A stretch of 64,000 bases of DNA from an uncultured Flavobacteriales bacterium (GTDB taxonomy: Bacteria; Bacteroidota; Bacteroidia; Flavobacteriales_D; Crocinitomicaceae). The notes below the pieces were generated by a model. That model was not told where the DNA came from. It did no database searches and was given only the letters and a program-made list of their open reading frames with translations. Below are positions 37,591-47,861 of the stretch, in pieces. Location: contig CAJAII010000013.1 of assembly GCA_903939755.1 (NCBI GenBank), positions 53,422 to 117,421 of the forward strand, given 5' to 3'. Within the stretch, counting starts at the first letter, position 1, and each line of letters starts with the position of its first letter. A program made the translations under genes and the position numbers.

Positions 37591-38931
37591 TTAATCATCT
37601 TCTAAAAACCGTGGTAACTTATTTAATATTTTATTGAAAAAATTCCCTCTCAATTTTGGGTCATTATGCGAAATCGTTTTGTTATTATTAATTGGCGCTT
37701 CGCTCACATCATCGGGCAGATGTTCCATTTTCTCAAATCCTTTTAAAACCAATCCGATTCCAGTTGAATACATTGGGCTTGCCAAATTATCCAATTGAGT
37801 TGGGTTGGCAAGATGTTCATTAGGATAACCTATACGCGTATCAATTCCCGTTGTGTATTCAAACAATTGTGTCAAGTGCTTCATTTGCGCACCTCCACCA
37901 GTAACAACAATACCAGCTAAAATCTTTTTGCTAAATCCAGAATTTTCAATTTCATAATGTACCAATTCGATAATGTCTTCCATTCTCGATTGGATAATCT
38001 TCGCTAAATTTCTTAACGTAATTTCTTTAGGATCTTTTCCTCGGAATCCGGGAATACAAACCACCTCATGCTCATTACTCTCCGAAGCGAAAGCGCTACC
38101 AAAACGCACCTTTAAATTTTCTGCATGTCGACGAATAATTTTACAACCTTCCTTGATATCTTCTGTAATTACATTCCCTCCAAAAGGAATCACTGCCGTA
38201 TGACGAATAATTCCTTCGTAGAAAATAGCAACATCAGTGGTACCCCCACCAATATCTACCAAAACAACGCCCTCGTCTTTTTCTTCTTGCGTTAAGACGG
38301 CATCAGCGGAAGCTATTGGCTCTAGCACAAAATGTTTGATTTGCAAACCAGCATTTTCCACACATCTTCTAATATTTTGAACATTACTAACGTGACCAGT
38401 AATGATATGAAAATTAGCTTCTAATCTCACACCAGCCATACCGATAGGATTTTTAATTCCATGCTGGTTATCAACGATATATTCTTGAGGAATCACATCA
38501 ATTATTTCTTCTCCTGGATTCATCACCAACTTATGCATGTCTTTAACAAGTGCATTGATATCTTCTTGAGCTATTTCATTTTCGGAATTATTCCGAGTAT
38601 AGATACCACGATGTTGAAGACTTTTAATATGTTGTCCTGCAATACCGACATTGATATTTTTAATGATCAAATTACCTTCAACCCTACCTTGCGTTTCCTG
38701 AACAGCGAGAATAATAGATTCTACAGTTTGCTTGATATTCGAAACAACCCCACTCATTACACCCAATGACTCACTTTTCCCCATAGAAAGAATTTCAATT
38801 TTTCCATGGTCATTTTTCTTTCCTACAAAACAAGCAATTTTTGTTGTTCCTATATCTAAACCGACAACAATTTTAGTGCGTTTAACATTTTCTGCTGAAC
38901 CATTATTTTCTACCAACGATTTGTCCTTCAT
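37591..38931 (-). CDS. ftsA: Cell division protein FtsA
   Basis: An actin-like protein that tethers FtsZ to the membrane. Phosphate-1 reads GLDIGTTKIACFVG (about residue 25), phosphate-2 DIGGGTTDVAIF and the adenosine site GIVVTGGGAQMKHL. The 446 residues include a C-terminal stretch ending LRGNFFNKILNKLPRFLED, an amphipathic helix of the membrane-targeting type. Its start overlaps the end of ftsQ by 29 bases, so translation is probably coupled. Confidence 0.97.
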   Translation of the reverse strand: MKDKSLVENNGSAENVKRTKIVVGLDIGTTKIACFVGKKNDHGKIEILSMGKSESLGVMSGVVSNIKQTVESIILAVQETQGRVEGNLIIKNINVGIAGQHIKSLQHRGIYTRNNSENEIAQEDINALVKDMHKLVMNPGEEIIDVIPQEYIVDNQHGIKNPIGMAGVRLEANFHIITGHVSNVQNIRRCVENAGLQIKHFVLEPIASADAVLTQEEKDEGVVLVDIGGGTTDVAIFYEGIIRHTAVIPFGGNVITEDIKEGCKIIRRHAENLKVRFGSAFASESNEHEVVCIPGFRGKDPKEITLRNLAKIIQSRMEDIIELVHYEIENSGFSKKILAGIVVTGGGAQMKHLTQLFEYTTGIDTRIGYPNEHLANPTQLDNLASPMYSTGIGLVLKGFEKMEHLPDDVSEAPINNNKTISHNDPKLRGNFFNKILNKLPRFLEDD

Positions 38932-39694
38932 ATTTTACTATTATCGTATTATATTTTGCCCACCCTTCTTGTGGCATGCCCTCCTTATAAAAAACTTTCA
39001 ACCGGTTAAATTTATCCTTCACTTCTTCGTCGGATTTAGCTGAACCAAATAGTATGGTTTGGCTTCCAACAAGTGGAATAAGGAGGAAATCACCGTTCAT
39101 TTCCAAGTAAACTTGTCCAATCAAAGCATTAAAAAATGGATCGTTACAAACATAATCGGAAATTCGATAGATATCATCTAATTTTCGAATACTTTTCAAA
39201 GAATCATTGTTAATAATTTCTTTTACGGATGCTTTTTTTAGATTTTCATTAATATACCCTGAAATCACAAGTACACGAGCCGTATGAAGATGAGATCGAT
39301 TAATGGTAAAACCCTCATCGTCTAGATAATAAGAATTTTGCGCAAGGTTAAAAATTCTTGCAATTGGCTTTCTAAGCTGCACATTAATATTCCAAGTATT
39401 TCCAATATTCTTAAAAACCTTAACGCATTTAACTTCTTCCATTTTACTAATAAAGACCTCGATTTTTTTAATGTTAATTTTTTCAACGCGATCTCCGATG
39501 GAATAAAGCTTATTAAAAATCAGTCGATCTAACAATTCACTTTGCGTTAAAAAAGCATTTTCTCCTTCCACATGAATCGAGATCGTTGGTTTTTTCGAGA
39601 CAATTTCCTCGTTTTTATTATTAGCAATAATCAAAACTGCAACAACACCTATCCCTAAGAGGATCAAAAAAATTAGCATCAATATTTTTTTCAT
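38903..39694 (-). CDS. ftsQ: Cell division protein FtsQ
   Basis: A bitopic division protein linking the cytosolic and periplasmic parts of the divisome. The 263-aa protein has one membrane helix (about residues 4-24), a POTRA-like segment (about 40-110; FLTQSELLDRLIF and VKCVKVFKNIGNTWNINVQL) and the FtsQ beta domain that follows. Identification depends on architecture and on its place between murC and ftsA. It overlaps ftsA by 29 bases. Confidence 0.9.
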   Translation of the reverse strand: MKKILMLIFLILLGIGVVAVLIIANNKNEEIVSKKPTISIHVEGENAFLTQSELLDRLIFNKLYSIGDRVEKINIKKIEVFISKMEEVKCVKVFKNIGNTWNINVQLRKPIARIFNLAQNSYYLDDEGFTINRSHLHTARVLVISGYINENLKKASVKEIINNDSLKSIRKLDDIYRISDYVCNDPFFNALIGQVYLEMNGDFLLIPLVGSQTILFGSAKSDEEVKDKFNRLKVFYKEGMPQEGWAKYNTIIVKYEGQIVGRK

Positions 39695-39696
39695 TC

Positions 39697-41076
39697 TTAA
39701 GGCAATTTCTTGATTAATAACTCTTTAATTGGCAGAACAAGGCGGTCAATATCCCCAGCACCAATTGTTACAAATATTCCGGTTTCAAACTTTTTTACTC
39801 TTTCAAACAACTCCTCAATAGACATTCGTTTTTTATTGGAATGATCCATCAAACTAAGTAACCAGTCCGAAGTCACACCATCAATGGGTAATTCTCGTGC
39901 CGGATAAATGGGCAACAAGATCACCTCATCTAAAGCAGCAAGGGACAATGCGAATTCATGTGCAAAATCCTTTGTTCGAGAAAACAAATGAGGCTGAAAA
40001 ACACCTGTTATCTTTTTCATTGGATAGCGCATTTTAAGCGAAGAGATTAAGGCGTCAATTTCAGTAGGATGGTGTGCATAATCGTCCAGAAAAACCAAAT
40101 TTTCCGATTGATAAATCGTTTCAAACCTTCTTTTCAATCCAAGAAATGACTTAAGGCCATCAGCGATACATTGATATGAAATACCTAATTCTGTTAAAAG
40201 AGCGATACAAGCAAGCGCATTTTCCGCATTATGAATTCCTGCCAACCCAAGCTCTACATGCAACCATTTTTCATTTTTCACCCGCACATCACAAAAGGCT
40301 ACATCATTCTCAAAATACAACTTATCAATTGAATAATCCGCCGTACTTGAAAACAACGCATAAGTAATTTTTCTGGCATCAGATGGCAAATCTATTCCTT
40401 CTTTAATAACCAATAAACCAGCAGCATCCACCTTCGATGCAAATTGACGAAAGCCATCCAAGAATGATTCTTTGGAGCCATAAATATCTAAATGATCAGG
40501 GTCTGCAGAAGTAATAATAGCACAATAGGGCGACAATTTCAAAAAGGAGCGATCAAATTCGTCCGCTTCAACCACCATAAATTCCGGATCATTCTGAAGC
40601 ACTAGATTTGAATTAAAATTAGTTGCAATCGCCCCTAAAAAAGCCGTGATCTTTTTATCAGTTTTACTCAATATATGGGCAAGCATCGAACTCGTAGTTG
40701 ATTTTCCATGAGTTCCAGCTACACATAGACTTTTTGCTGTTTGTGTGATTAAACCAAGAATTTCAGCCCTTTTCAACACAAGAAAATCATTTTCCTGAAA
40801 ATAAGTAAGTATTAAATTATCAGCTTTGATAGCAGGGGTATAAACGATCAACACATCCTTATTCGTTAAGAAAGCCTCAGGAATAGATGAAAGTGCATCG
40901 ACATAATCAATAACACAACCCTCACGCACTAAATCAATTGTTAAAGATGATTCTATACGATCATATCCATGCACCATCTTGCCTTCTGACAGAAAATAAC
41001 GAGCAAGCGCAGACATTCCTATCCCACCAATTCCTAAAAAATACACTTTACTAAAAGCCAATGACTTAGTTTCCAT
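39697..41076 (-). CDS. murC: UDP-N-acetylmuramate--L-alanine ligase
   Basis: MurC adds L-alanine to UDP-MurNAc. The 459-aa product has the Rossmann start VYFLGIGGIGMSALARYF, the ATP loop GTHGKSTTSSMLAHIL, DEFDRSFLKLSP, the YAHHPTEIDALI catalytic block and the C-terminal FQPHLFSRTKDF. I start at the ATG at 41076 because a longer frame to 41115 adds residues out of line with the family. It overlaps the murG stop by 11 bases. Confidence 0.97.
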   Translation of the reverse strand: METKSLAFSKVYFLGIGGIGMSALARYFLSEGKMVHGYDRIESSLTIDLVREGCVIDYVDALSSIPEAFLTNKDVLIVYTPAIKADNLILTYFQENDFLVLKRAEILGLITQTAKSLCVAGTHGKSTTSSMLAHILSKTDKKITAFLGAIATNFNSNLVLQNDPEFMVVEADEFDRSFLKLSPYCAIITSADPDHLDIYGSKESFLDGFRQFASKVDAAGLLVIKEGIDLPSDARKITYALFSSTADYSIDKLYFENDVAFCDVRVKNEKWLHVELGLAGIHNAENALACIALLTELGISYQCIADGLKSFLGLKRRFETIYQSENLVFLDDYAHHPTEIDALISSLKMRYPMKKITGVFQPHLFSRTKDFAHEFALSLAALDEVILLPIYPARELPIDGVTSDWLLSLMDHSNKKRMSIEELFERVKKFETGIFVTIGAGDIDRLVLPIKELLIKKLP

Positions 41077-42184
41077 GACGCTTATTTGGGTTAGAAACAA
41101 TCTCTTGACAAGCATTTACAATCTCTACCGTTGCATTCGGCAATCCCATTTGTTTAATATTAGCTGACAATTGAATCATGACATCAGGCTGATGTAACAA
41201 ATCGACTATTTGATGAAAAAGCGATTCCTTAGCTACACCATCCTTTACTAAAATAGCAGCTGACCTATTTACCAGAACCATGGCATTTTTGGTTTGATGA
41301 TCTTCGGAAACATTAGGAGAAGGAATTAAGATAGTAGGCTTTCCGACAATTGACAACTCAGAAATGGAAGTAGCGCCGGCACGAGAAACAATAATATCAG
41401 CTACAGCATATGCGAGGTCCATTCTTTCAATAAAACGCAGCATTTTAACATTGTTAGGAAGCGTTAATTCTTCTTCTAGCACTTGAAAGTAAAGGTTACC
41501 ACATTGCCAAAGCAACTGCACTTCTTTATGGCTATTAATTTCCTCCAATGAAAATCTAACGGCTTCATTTAAGGTTCTGGCACCCAAACTTCCTCCCACA
41601 ATTAATATTGTTTTCTTATGTTTCTCCAAGCCATAGAATTGAATCCCCTCCTCTTTTTTATCTACTAAATTGACTGTTTCAGTCCTTATAGGATTCCCCG
41701 TCAATAGTATTTTATCTTTTGGAAAAAAAGTTTCCATAGTTGGATAAGCCGTACAAATCAATGCCGCCTTTTTCGCAAGCAATAAATTTGTTTTTCCCGG
41801 GAAGGAATTTTGTTCCTGAATAACCGTAGGAATGTTTAACCAAGCCGCCATTTTTAGTGTTGGTCCACTTGCATAGCCCCCAACACCAATTACTAATTCT
41901 GGCTGAAAAGCTTTTATTAATTTCCTTGCCTTCCACAAACTTCCAAGTAACTTAAACGGAAGTAAGAAATTGGAAAGCGCAAGGGATCGTTTGAGACCAA
42001 CAATTTTCAAACCTTCAATATCGTATCCAGCCTGGGGTACTTTTTCCATTTCCATTTTTCCTAGGGCACCAATAAACAGAATAGCTGCAGAAGGATTCCT
42101 TTTTCGAATTTCGTTTGCAATTGCAATTGCAGGAAAAATATGTCCCCCTGTACCACCACCAGAAATTATTACTTTATTAATCAT
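41066..42184 (-). CDS. murG: UDP-GlcNAc--undecaprenyl-PP-MurNAc-pentapeptide GlcNAc transferase
   Basis: MurG makes lipid II from lipid I on the inner face of the cytoplasmic membrane. The 372-aa GT-B enzyme shows the first glycine loop SGGGTGGHIFPAIAIA, GVGGYASGPTLKMA, the second loop VGGSLGARTLNEAV, and the UDP site ISRAGATSISELSIVGKP with PNVSEDHQTKNA. All family motifs are present. It overlaps both ftsW (8 bases) and murC. Confidence 0.97.
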   Translation of the reverse strand: MINKVIISGGGTGGHIFPAIAIANEIRKRNPSAAILFIGALGKMEMEKVPQAGYDIEGLKIVGLKRSLALSNFLLPFKLLGSLWKARKLIKAFQPELVIGVGGYASGPTLKMAAWLNIPTVIQEQNSFPGKTNLLLAKKAALICTAYPTMETFFPKDKILLTGNPIRTETVNLVDKKEEGIQFYGLEKHKKTILIVGGSLGARTLNEAVRFSLEEINSHKEVQLLWQCGNLYFQVLEEELTLPNNVKMLRFIERMDLAYAVADIIVSRAGATSISELSIVGKPTILIPSPNVSEDHQTKNAMVLVNRSAAILVKDGVAKESLFHQIVDLLHQPDVMIQLSANIKQMGLPNATVEIVNACQEIVSNPNKRHGN

Positions 42185-43352
42185 TTTCAGAATCCGTTTT
42201 CATTTCAAATGCACTACTATTATTTGTTTGTACGGCAGCAAAAGACTGAACAATACCAATAGAAACACACGCCATAATCAATGCTGATCCTCCCATTGCT
42301 AAAAACGGCATATTTTGTCCAGTCACAGGAAGCACTCCGGTACAAACCAACATATTAATACTTGCTTGTGACAACAAATGAAGCCCAATAGCTAAGCAGA
42401 CATACGTTTCAAATAAATTATCGGAATTAAGGCCAATGCGTATTATTCGAAACAATAATATCATATACAATAGAAGAAGGACAAAAGCGGAAACAAGCCC
42501 AAACTCCTCCACAAAACTCGCAAAATAAAAATCTGCATAAGCTTCCGGCAGGTACTTTTTTAGTTTTCCATCACCGACACCTTGTCCAAAGACAGAACCA
42601 TTATGGATGGCCAATTTGGCATTTATAGCCTGAGCATTTTCAATTGCATCATCATCCGGGCCCATTTTATTCGTAATCCTATTTTCCCATGTTTGGTAGC
42701 GCGGCAGCAAGTTCAAATCCGGAATCATTTTATGAATACCAATCAAAATGCCAATACCAAGGACCCCAACTCCCGCAATCGTCAACAATTTTATTATCGG
42801 TACTTTTCCAATAAAAAGAATAAACATAGCTAATAAAAAAAGCATAACAGAAGTCGATAAATTATCCTTGAAAATCAATCCACAGATTACAATAATCGGC
42901 AACATTAAGGGACCGACACCTTGCTTCCAATCATCCAGCAAGTCTTTTTTCTTGACCAATATTTTTGACAAATATAGAAACAGGGCCAACTTAGCAAAAT
43001 CAGAAGATTGAAAGGTTAATCCTATGAACGGAATTTTAATCCACCTACCAGCGTCATTGACTTTCGCACCAAAAAAGATCGTAAAAATTAGCAGAGCAAT
43101 AGCCACATAATAAGAGAACTTCGCAATTTGAGAGATGTATTTAGGATTTACTTTGTGAATAAAATAAATCGAAAAGAAACCGATTAGCACATAAATAAAA
43201 TGCTTGAAGAGATAATAAAAAGGTGTACCGCCCTCAATTTTTACTAGAATAGGAACAAAGCTATAAACCGTTACAAGAGAAAAAGCTAACATTAGCAATG
43301 TTATCATCCAAATTACGGGATCACCTTTAAGATAGGTTAGGTATTTTCTCAT
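42177..43352 (-). CDS. ftsW: SEDS-family glycosyltransferase FtsW
   Basis: A SEDS polymerase that acts with PBP3 in septal wall synthesis. The 391-aa membrane protein has about ten helices, AKLALFLYLSKILVKK in the loop region, and the functional ALIMACVSIG/ISMLVCTG-like blocks near the C-terminus (MNMLVCTGVLPVTGQNMPFL-type order, GGSALIMACVSIG). The large periplasmic loop has GQGVGDGKLKKYLPEAYADF, the SEDS hallmark. Its start overlaps the unknown 150-aa gene by 4 bases. Confidence 0.95.
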   Translation of the reverse strand: MRKYLTYLKGDPVIWMITLLMLAFSLVTVYSFVPILVKIEGGTPFYYLFKHFIYVLIGFFSIYFIHKVNPKYISQIAKFSYYVAIALLIFTIFFGAKVNDAGRWIKIPFIGLTFQSSDFAKLALFLYLSKILVKKKDLLDDWKQGVGPLMLPIIVICGLIFKDNLSTSVMLFLLAMFILFIGKVPIIKLLTIAGVGVLGIGILIGIHKMIPDLNLLPRYQTWENRITNKMGPDDDAIENAQAINAKLAIHNGSVFGQGVGDGKLKKYLPEAYADFYFASFVEEFGLVSAFVLLLLYMILLFRIIRIGLNSDNLFETYVCLAIGLHLLSQASINMLVCTGVLPVTGQNMPFLAMGGSALIMACVSIGIVQSFAAVQTNNSSAFEMKTDSEND

Positions 43353-43801
43353 TTCGATTTAACTAATTTTAGAAAATTAATTAGCTCTCCTTCTTTTTGA
43401 ACCCCTTTTTCATTATAAAATAGAAACAGGACAATCCCTTTCGTTTTAAAACCATATAACATTTCCGACAAAGAGGATAGATCAGGGACAACAACAACCC
43501 CATCTAAATCTTGTCCATTAATAATCGCGTCATCAATTAAAACGTAAGAAGAAACCCAATCACTAGATGACAGGGACTGTTTGCTTCTTAAAATATTTTC
43601 ATAATCATGAAACACTAAAATAACAGGGAATGGAAAGGCAGAAATAGTTGATTCTAATTGCAAACCCAACGAATTTTGCCAAGTAAAAACATCCAGCCCA
43701 TGCCATTTGCCTTGAGGACAAATTCTAGACTCACCATGAACACGTAGATTCTCGGTTCGTTTTTCTATTAATTCCTGTTCTCTTATTTTTATCAATTTCA
43801 T
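43349..43801 (-). CDS. Unknown 150-aa protein inside the dcw cluster
   Basis: I do not recognise this gene. It lies between murD (10 bases upstream) and ftsW (4-base overlap), so it is transcribed with them. The product has no signal peptide or membrane helix and should be cytoplasmic. The N-terminal third is basic (LIKIREQELIEKRTENLR), the middle has CPQGKWHGLDVFTWQN and the C-terminus reads VVVVPDLSSLSEMLYGF followed by GIVLFLFYNEKG, which loosely recalls the last beta strand region of Mur ligases. I would not press that. The codon use looks like that of its neighbours. The overlap and full-length frame support a real gene. Confidence 0.75.
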   Translation of the reverse strand: MKLIKIREQELIEKRTENLRVHGESRICPQGKWHGLDVFTWQNSLGLQLESTISAFPFPVILVFHDYENILRSKQSLSSSDWVSSYVLIDDAIINGQDLDGVVVVPDLSSLSEMLYGFKTKGIVLFLFYNEKGVQKEGELINFLKLVKSK

Positions 43802-43811
43802 AAAATAATTG

Positions 43812-45155
43812 TTACAGCAATTTCACCGCTTTCTTGAACTGATTACCTCTATCCTCATAATTTTCAAATAAATCAAAACTTGCACAAGCAGGAGAAAGCA
43901 ATACCACCTCTTCTTTTGAACCAAGTTGGTAAGCAAAGGCAACCGCTTCCAATGCAGAATTAGCCTCAACGATTGTATCAACAATTCCCGAAAAAGCTTC
44001 AATAATTTTTGTATTATCGATTCCTAGGCAAATAATTGCTTTGACTTTTTCTTTCACCAATGCTGTGAGTTCATTGTAATCGTTTCCTTTATCAACACCA
44101 CCTACTACCCAAATTGTGGGTTTATCCATACTCTCAAGCGCAAACCAAGTAGCATTAATATTAGTAGCCTTGGAATCATTAATGAATTCAATTCCGTTTA
44201 CCTTGGCAACGAATTCCATCCGATGTTCCGCATTAACGAAATCACCAAGACTTTCTCTTACCACCTCTTTACGGATTTCTACTAATCTACCTGCGATCCC
44301 TGCCGCAAGTGCATTTTGAGTATTGTGCTTACCCTTCAAAGCTAATTCGTGAATAGACATATTTAGTTGTTGTTTTATATTGATTGTTAATTGTTTCTCA
44401 TCTGCAAAACCAGCCATAGCTTCTTTTTTCTTCAAGGAAAAAGGCGCTGTATTCATGGTCATTTTCTTAGTAGCCAGTTCTTTCATAATCACCTCATCAT
44501 CCGCGTTATAAACAAACCAATCATCCTGAGAAAGATTATTAATTATTCGAAATTTTGATTGAATATAATTTTCAATTTTATAGTCATATCGATCTAAGTG
44601 ATCAGCTGTAATATTGGTTAACACAGCTATATTTGCTTTAAAATCGTGCATATCATCGAGCTGAAAAGAACTTAATTCAAGTACAAACCATTCCCGATCT
44701 TCTTTAGCCACTTGTCTGGCATAACTTTGTCCGATATTTCCAGCTAATGCAACATCAAAACCCGCTTTTTTAAGAATGTGGTGAATTAATAAAGATGTTG
44801 TTGTTTTGCCGTTACTCCCCGTAATACAAATTGTTTTTCCTTTAGAAAAAGGCTTCGCAAATTCAATTTCAGACACCACTTTAATTCCAGCTTCACGAAT
44901 AGCCAGCATAACCTTTGTTTTTTCTGGTATACCAGGTGATTTAACAATGGTATCGGCACGTAAAATTACATCCATCGAATGCCCTTTTTCTTCATAGGCA
45001 ATCGTATTTTCAATTAATTCCATTTTGCAAGCTTCAGAGATGGGACCCCCATCAGAAACAAGCACATCAAGACCAATTTTTTTAGCCAACAACGCAGCTC
45101 CAATACCGCTTTCGCCGGCACCTAAAACAACTATATTTTGGCCAAAAATCTGCAT
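43812..45155 (-). CDS. murD: UDP-N-acetylmuramoyl-L-alanine--D-glutamate ligase
   Basis: MurD adds D-glutamate to UDP-MurNAc-L-Ala. The 447-aa enzyme has the N-terminal VLGAGESGIGAALLAKK, ATP loop ITGSNGKTTTSLLIHHIL, the TADHLDRYDYKIENYIQSK block, FINDSKATNINATWFAL (catalytic segment) and the C-terminal VGGVDKGNDYNEL and SPACASFDLFENYEDRG. All are standard. It abuts mraY, its stop next to the mraY gene's start side, and is followed by the unknown 150-aa gene. Confidence 0.97.
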   Translation of the reverse strand: MQIFGQNIVVLGAGESGIGAALLAKKIGLDVLVSDGGPISEACKMELIENTIAYEEKGHSMDVILRADTIVKSPGIPEKTKVMLAIREAGIKVVSEIEFAKPFSKGKTICITGSNGKTTTSLLIHHILKKAGFDVALAGNIGQSYARQVAKEDREWFVLELSSFQLDDMHDFKANIAVLTNITADHLDRYDYKIENYIQSKFRIINNLSQDDWFVYNADDEVIMKELATKKMTMNTAPFSLKKKEAMAGFADEKQLTINIKQQLNMSIHELALKGKHNTQNALAAGIAGRLVEIRKEVVRESLGDFVNAEHRMEFVAKVNGIEFINDSKATNINATWFALESMDKPTIWVVGGVDKGNDYNELTALVKEKVKAIICLGIDNTKIIEAFSGIVDTIVEANSALEAVAFAYQLGSKEEVVLLSPACASFDLFENYEDRGNQFKKAVKLL

Positions 45156-46399
45156 TATCTTAACTTAAGTGTTACAATAGAAATTACCGCAAGAAGCACA
45201 GCTACAATCCAAAATCGCGAGACAATTTTCGCTTCATGCATGCCTTTTTTCTGAAAATGATGATGGAGAGGAGCCATAAGAAAAACCCTTCTACCTTCTC
45301 CAAAACGCCGCTTAGAAAACTTGAAATAGCCTACTTGAATAAGAACCGATAAATTTTCAATCAAGAATATTCCACAAAGCACAGGAATCAATAACTCTTT
45401 ACGAATAGAAATGGCAAAGACAGCAATTATACCACCCAGCGCAAGACTTCCTGTATCACCCATAAAAACTTGAGCCGGGTATGAATTATACCATAAAAAG
45501 CCAATACAAGCTCCGACGAATGCAGCAATAAAAATCACCAATTCTTCTGCCAGAGGAATATACATGACATTTAAGTAATCAGCAAAAACCTCATTGGAAC
45601 TTACATATGCAAAAACAGCCAATGCTAATCCAATTATTGCTGAGCTGCCTGTTGCTAGGCCATCAAGACCATCCGTCATGTTCGCGCCATTTGAAACAGC
45701 AATTACAATAAAAACAACTATTGGAATGAAGAGCAACCAGCCATACGATTTATTAGAATCACCAATTAACCAATTGTAGTTAAATTCATTTCCCTTAAAA
45801 AAAGGAATCGTGGTGGTCATATCGTCCGTTTTAATCCACTTATAATTTTCGCCAATATTTTGGTGATGATTATGAGAAACAAAAGTTTCGTCCTTTCCTA
45901 ATTTATAATCTGCGGAAACTCTTTTATGAACCGTAACATCATCGGAGAAATAAAGAATACAGCCCACAATTAATCCAACACCAATTTGACCCACAATTTT
46001 AAAACGCCCCTTTAAGCCCTCTTTATTTTTCTTGAATACCTTTATATAATCATCCAAAAATCCAATGACACCCAACCAAACCGTGGCAATCAACATAGTA
46101 ATAACATAGATATTATGCAGTTTTGCAAAAAGCAGTGTAGGAATCAAAATGGCAGAAAGAATGATAAGTCCGCCCATAGTAGGAGTGCCAGATTTTTCAA
46201 TCTGACCAGCCAAGCCTAGATCCCTAACTGTTTCGCCAATCTGTTGTTTTTGTAATGATTGAATTATTTTTTTACCAAAAAGGATAGAAATAATTAGGGA
46301 AGTAATCATTGCTAAACCGGCTCGAAATGAAATAAAATCGAACAATCCGGCTCCTGGAAAATTTTGTTTGTCTAAGTAATCGAATAAATAGTATAACAT
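45155..46399 (-). CDS. mraY: Phospho-N-acetylmuramoyl-pentapeptide-transferase
   Basis: MraY transfers phospho-MurNAc-pentapeptide to undecaprenyl phosphate, forming lipid I. The 414-aa membrane enzyme shows [23 protein letters not shown] (Asp pair), [12 protein letters not shown] and the [10 protein letters not shown] loop. Between these, at roughly residues 165-225, a periplasmic-loop insertion with [16 protein letters not shown] makes it about 50 aa longer than E. coli MraY; this is usual for Bacteroidota. It follows murE and precedes murD in the cluster. Confidence 0.97.
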   Translation of the reverse strand: MLYYLFDYLDKQNFPGAGLFDFISFRAGLAMITSLIISILFGKKIIQSLQKQQIGETVRDLGLAGQIEKSGTPTMGGLIILSAILIPTLLFAKLHNIYVITMLIATVWLGVIGFLDDYIKVFKKNKEGLKGRFKIVGQIGVGLIVGCILYFSDDVTVHKRVSADYKLGKDETFVSHNHHQNIGENYKWIKTDDMTTTIPFFKGNEFNYNWLIGDSNKSYGWLLFIPIVVFIVIAVSNGANMTDGLDGLATGSSAIIGLALAVFAYVSSNEVFADYLNVMYIPLAEELVIFIAAFVGACIGFLWYNSYPAQVFMGDTGSLALGGIIAVFAISIRKELLIPVLCGIFLIENLSVLIQVGYFKFSKRRFGEGRRVFLMAPLHHHFQKKGMHEAKIVSRFWIVAVLLAVISIVTLKLR

Positions 46400-46400
46400 C

Positions 46401-47861
46401 TTATTTTTTCATTAGGTTAAAAAAACTACTTGCTGTATTAAAATCATCGAAATCATATTTCACCCCATTGATTTCTTGGTATTTTTCATGTCCTTTACCA
46501 GCGATAAGGATGACATCATTTGGCTGTGCAAGAATGATCGCTGTTTGAATTGCTTGTTTTCTATCAGGTATAGTTAATGCGGAACAACCTTGAACATCGC
46601 TTAATCCTTCCCTCATTTCTTCGAGAATATCATTGGGATTTTCAGTCCTAGGATTATCCGACGTAAGGATTACTTGATCGCTTTTATCATTGGCAATTCT
46701 TGCCATCTTAGGTCGCTTCGCTCGATCACGATCACCACCACATCCGACCACAGTGATAATTTTTGCATTGGGTTTACGAAAAGATTTTATGGTATCTAAC
46801 ACATTTTCTAATGCATCAGGAGTATGCGCATAATCAATAACAGCGGTAATTCCAGAGGTACTTCTTACATATTGAAATCTTCCTTCAACAGCCTTAAGCT
46901 TACTTAAGCAAGTCAATACTGACATTTTATCAATTTCGCATAAGATACCAACCGCATAAACAGCCAATAAATTTGATGCATTAAATTCGCCAATCAATTG
47001 AGTCATTACTTCTTGATTATTTATGTTCAGCAATAAACCATCAAAATCATTTTGAATAATTTTCCCTTTGAACTCAGCCATTGATTTCAATGCAAAACCA
47101 TGTTTAGCTGCTTTTGTATTCTGAAGCATGACCCCGCCATTTTTATCATCACTGTTAGACAATGCAAATGCATGAGCTGGTAGTCCATCAAAAAACATTT
47201 TTTTAACACGAATGTATTCGGAGAAAGTCTCGTGATAATCCAAATGATCATGCGTAATATTTGTAAAAACCCCTCCAAAAAAACTTAATCCTAGAATTCT
47301 TTTTTGATGAATGGCATGCGAACTCACTTCCATAAAACAATAGGCACAACCCTGCTCGACCATTTCTGCTAGCAACCTATTCAACTCGATAGGATTAGGG
47401 GTAGTATGTGTGGCAGGGACATCAACTTTTCCAATTTTATTAACCACAGTAGAAATCAATCCAACTGAAAAAGACAACTCAGAGAATAAATCATAGAGTA
47501 AAGTAGCTGTAGTCGTTTTTCCATTGGTACCAGTAATGCCGATCAATCGCAATTTAGAAGAAGGGGAGTCATAGAAATTACATGCCGCCAAGGATAATGC
47601 TTGGTGCGTATCATCAACAATAATTTGAGTAACACCTAGTGGAAGTTTTTTAGCAGCACTCACGACAATCGCCTTACAACCCTTATCCAGAACATTTTGA
47701 ATATAGTCATGACCATCTTGATTGGTTCCTTTAAGCGCAAAAAACAAACTTCCTGAACTAGCGAGGCGAGAATCAAAAACTAATTCATTAATTAAGCAAT
47801 TTTCATCCCCAATAATGGATTCAATAGCAACGGACTTAAAAATATCTATCACTTTTCTCAT
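46401..47861 (-). CDS. murE: UDP-MurNAc-L-alanyl-D-glutamate--2,6-diaminopimelate ligase
   Basis: MurE adds the third residue of the stem peptide. The 486-aa enzyme has an N-terminal UDP-binding part ([17 protein letters not shown]), ATP loop [50 protein letters not shown] and the amino-acid signature [13 protein letters not shown]. That DNPR motif with Arg is typical of enzymes that use meso-diaminopimelate rather than lysine, as expected for a Gram-negative. It overlaps the ftsI gene by 4 bases and abuts mraY. Confidence 0.97.
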   Translation of the reverse strand: MRKVIDIFKSVAIESIIGDENCLINELVFDSRLASSGSLFFALKGTNQDGHDYIQNVLDKGCKAIVVSAAKKLPLGVTQIIVDDTHQALSLAACNFYDSPSSKLRLIGITGTNGKTTTATLLYDLFSELSFSVGLISTVVNKIGKVDVPATHTTPNPIELNRLLAEMVEQGCAYCFMEVSSHAIHQKRILGLSFFGGVFTNITHDHLDYHETFSEYIRVKKMFFDGLPAHAFALSNSDDKNGGVMLQNTKAAKHGFALKSMAEFKGKIIQNDFDGLLLNINNQEVMTQLIGEFNASNLLAVYAVGILCEIDKMSVLTCLSKLKAVEGRFQYVRSTSGITAVIDYAHTPDALENVLDTIKSFRKPNAKIITVVGCGGDRDRAKRPKMARIANDKSDQVILTSDNPRTENPNDILEEMREGLSDVQGCSALTIPDRKQAIQTAIILAQPNDVILIAGKGHEKYQEINGVKYDFDDFNTASSFFNLMKK

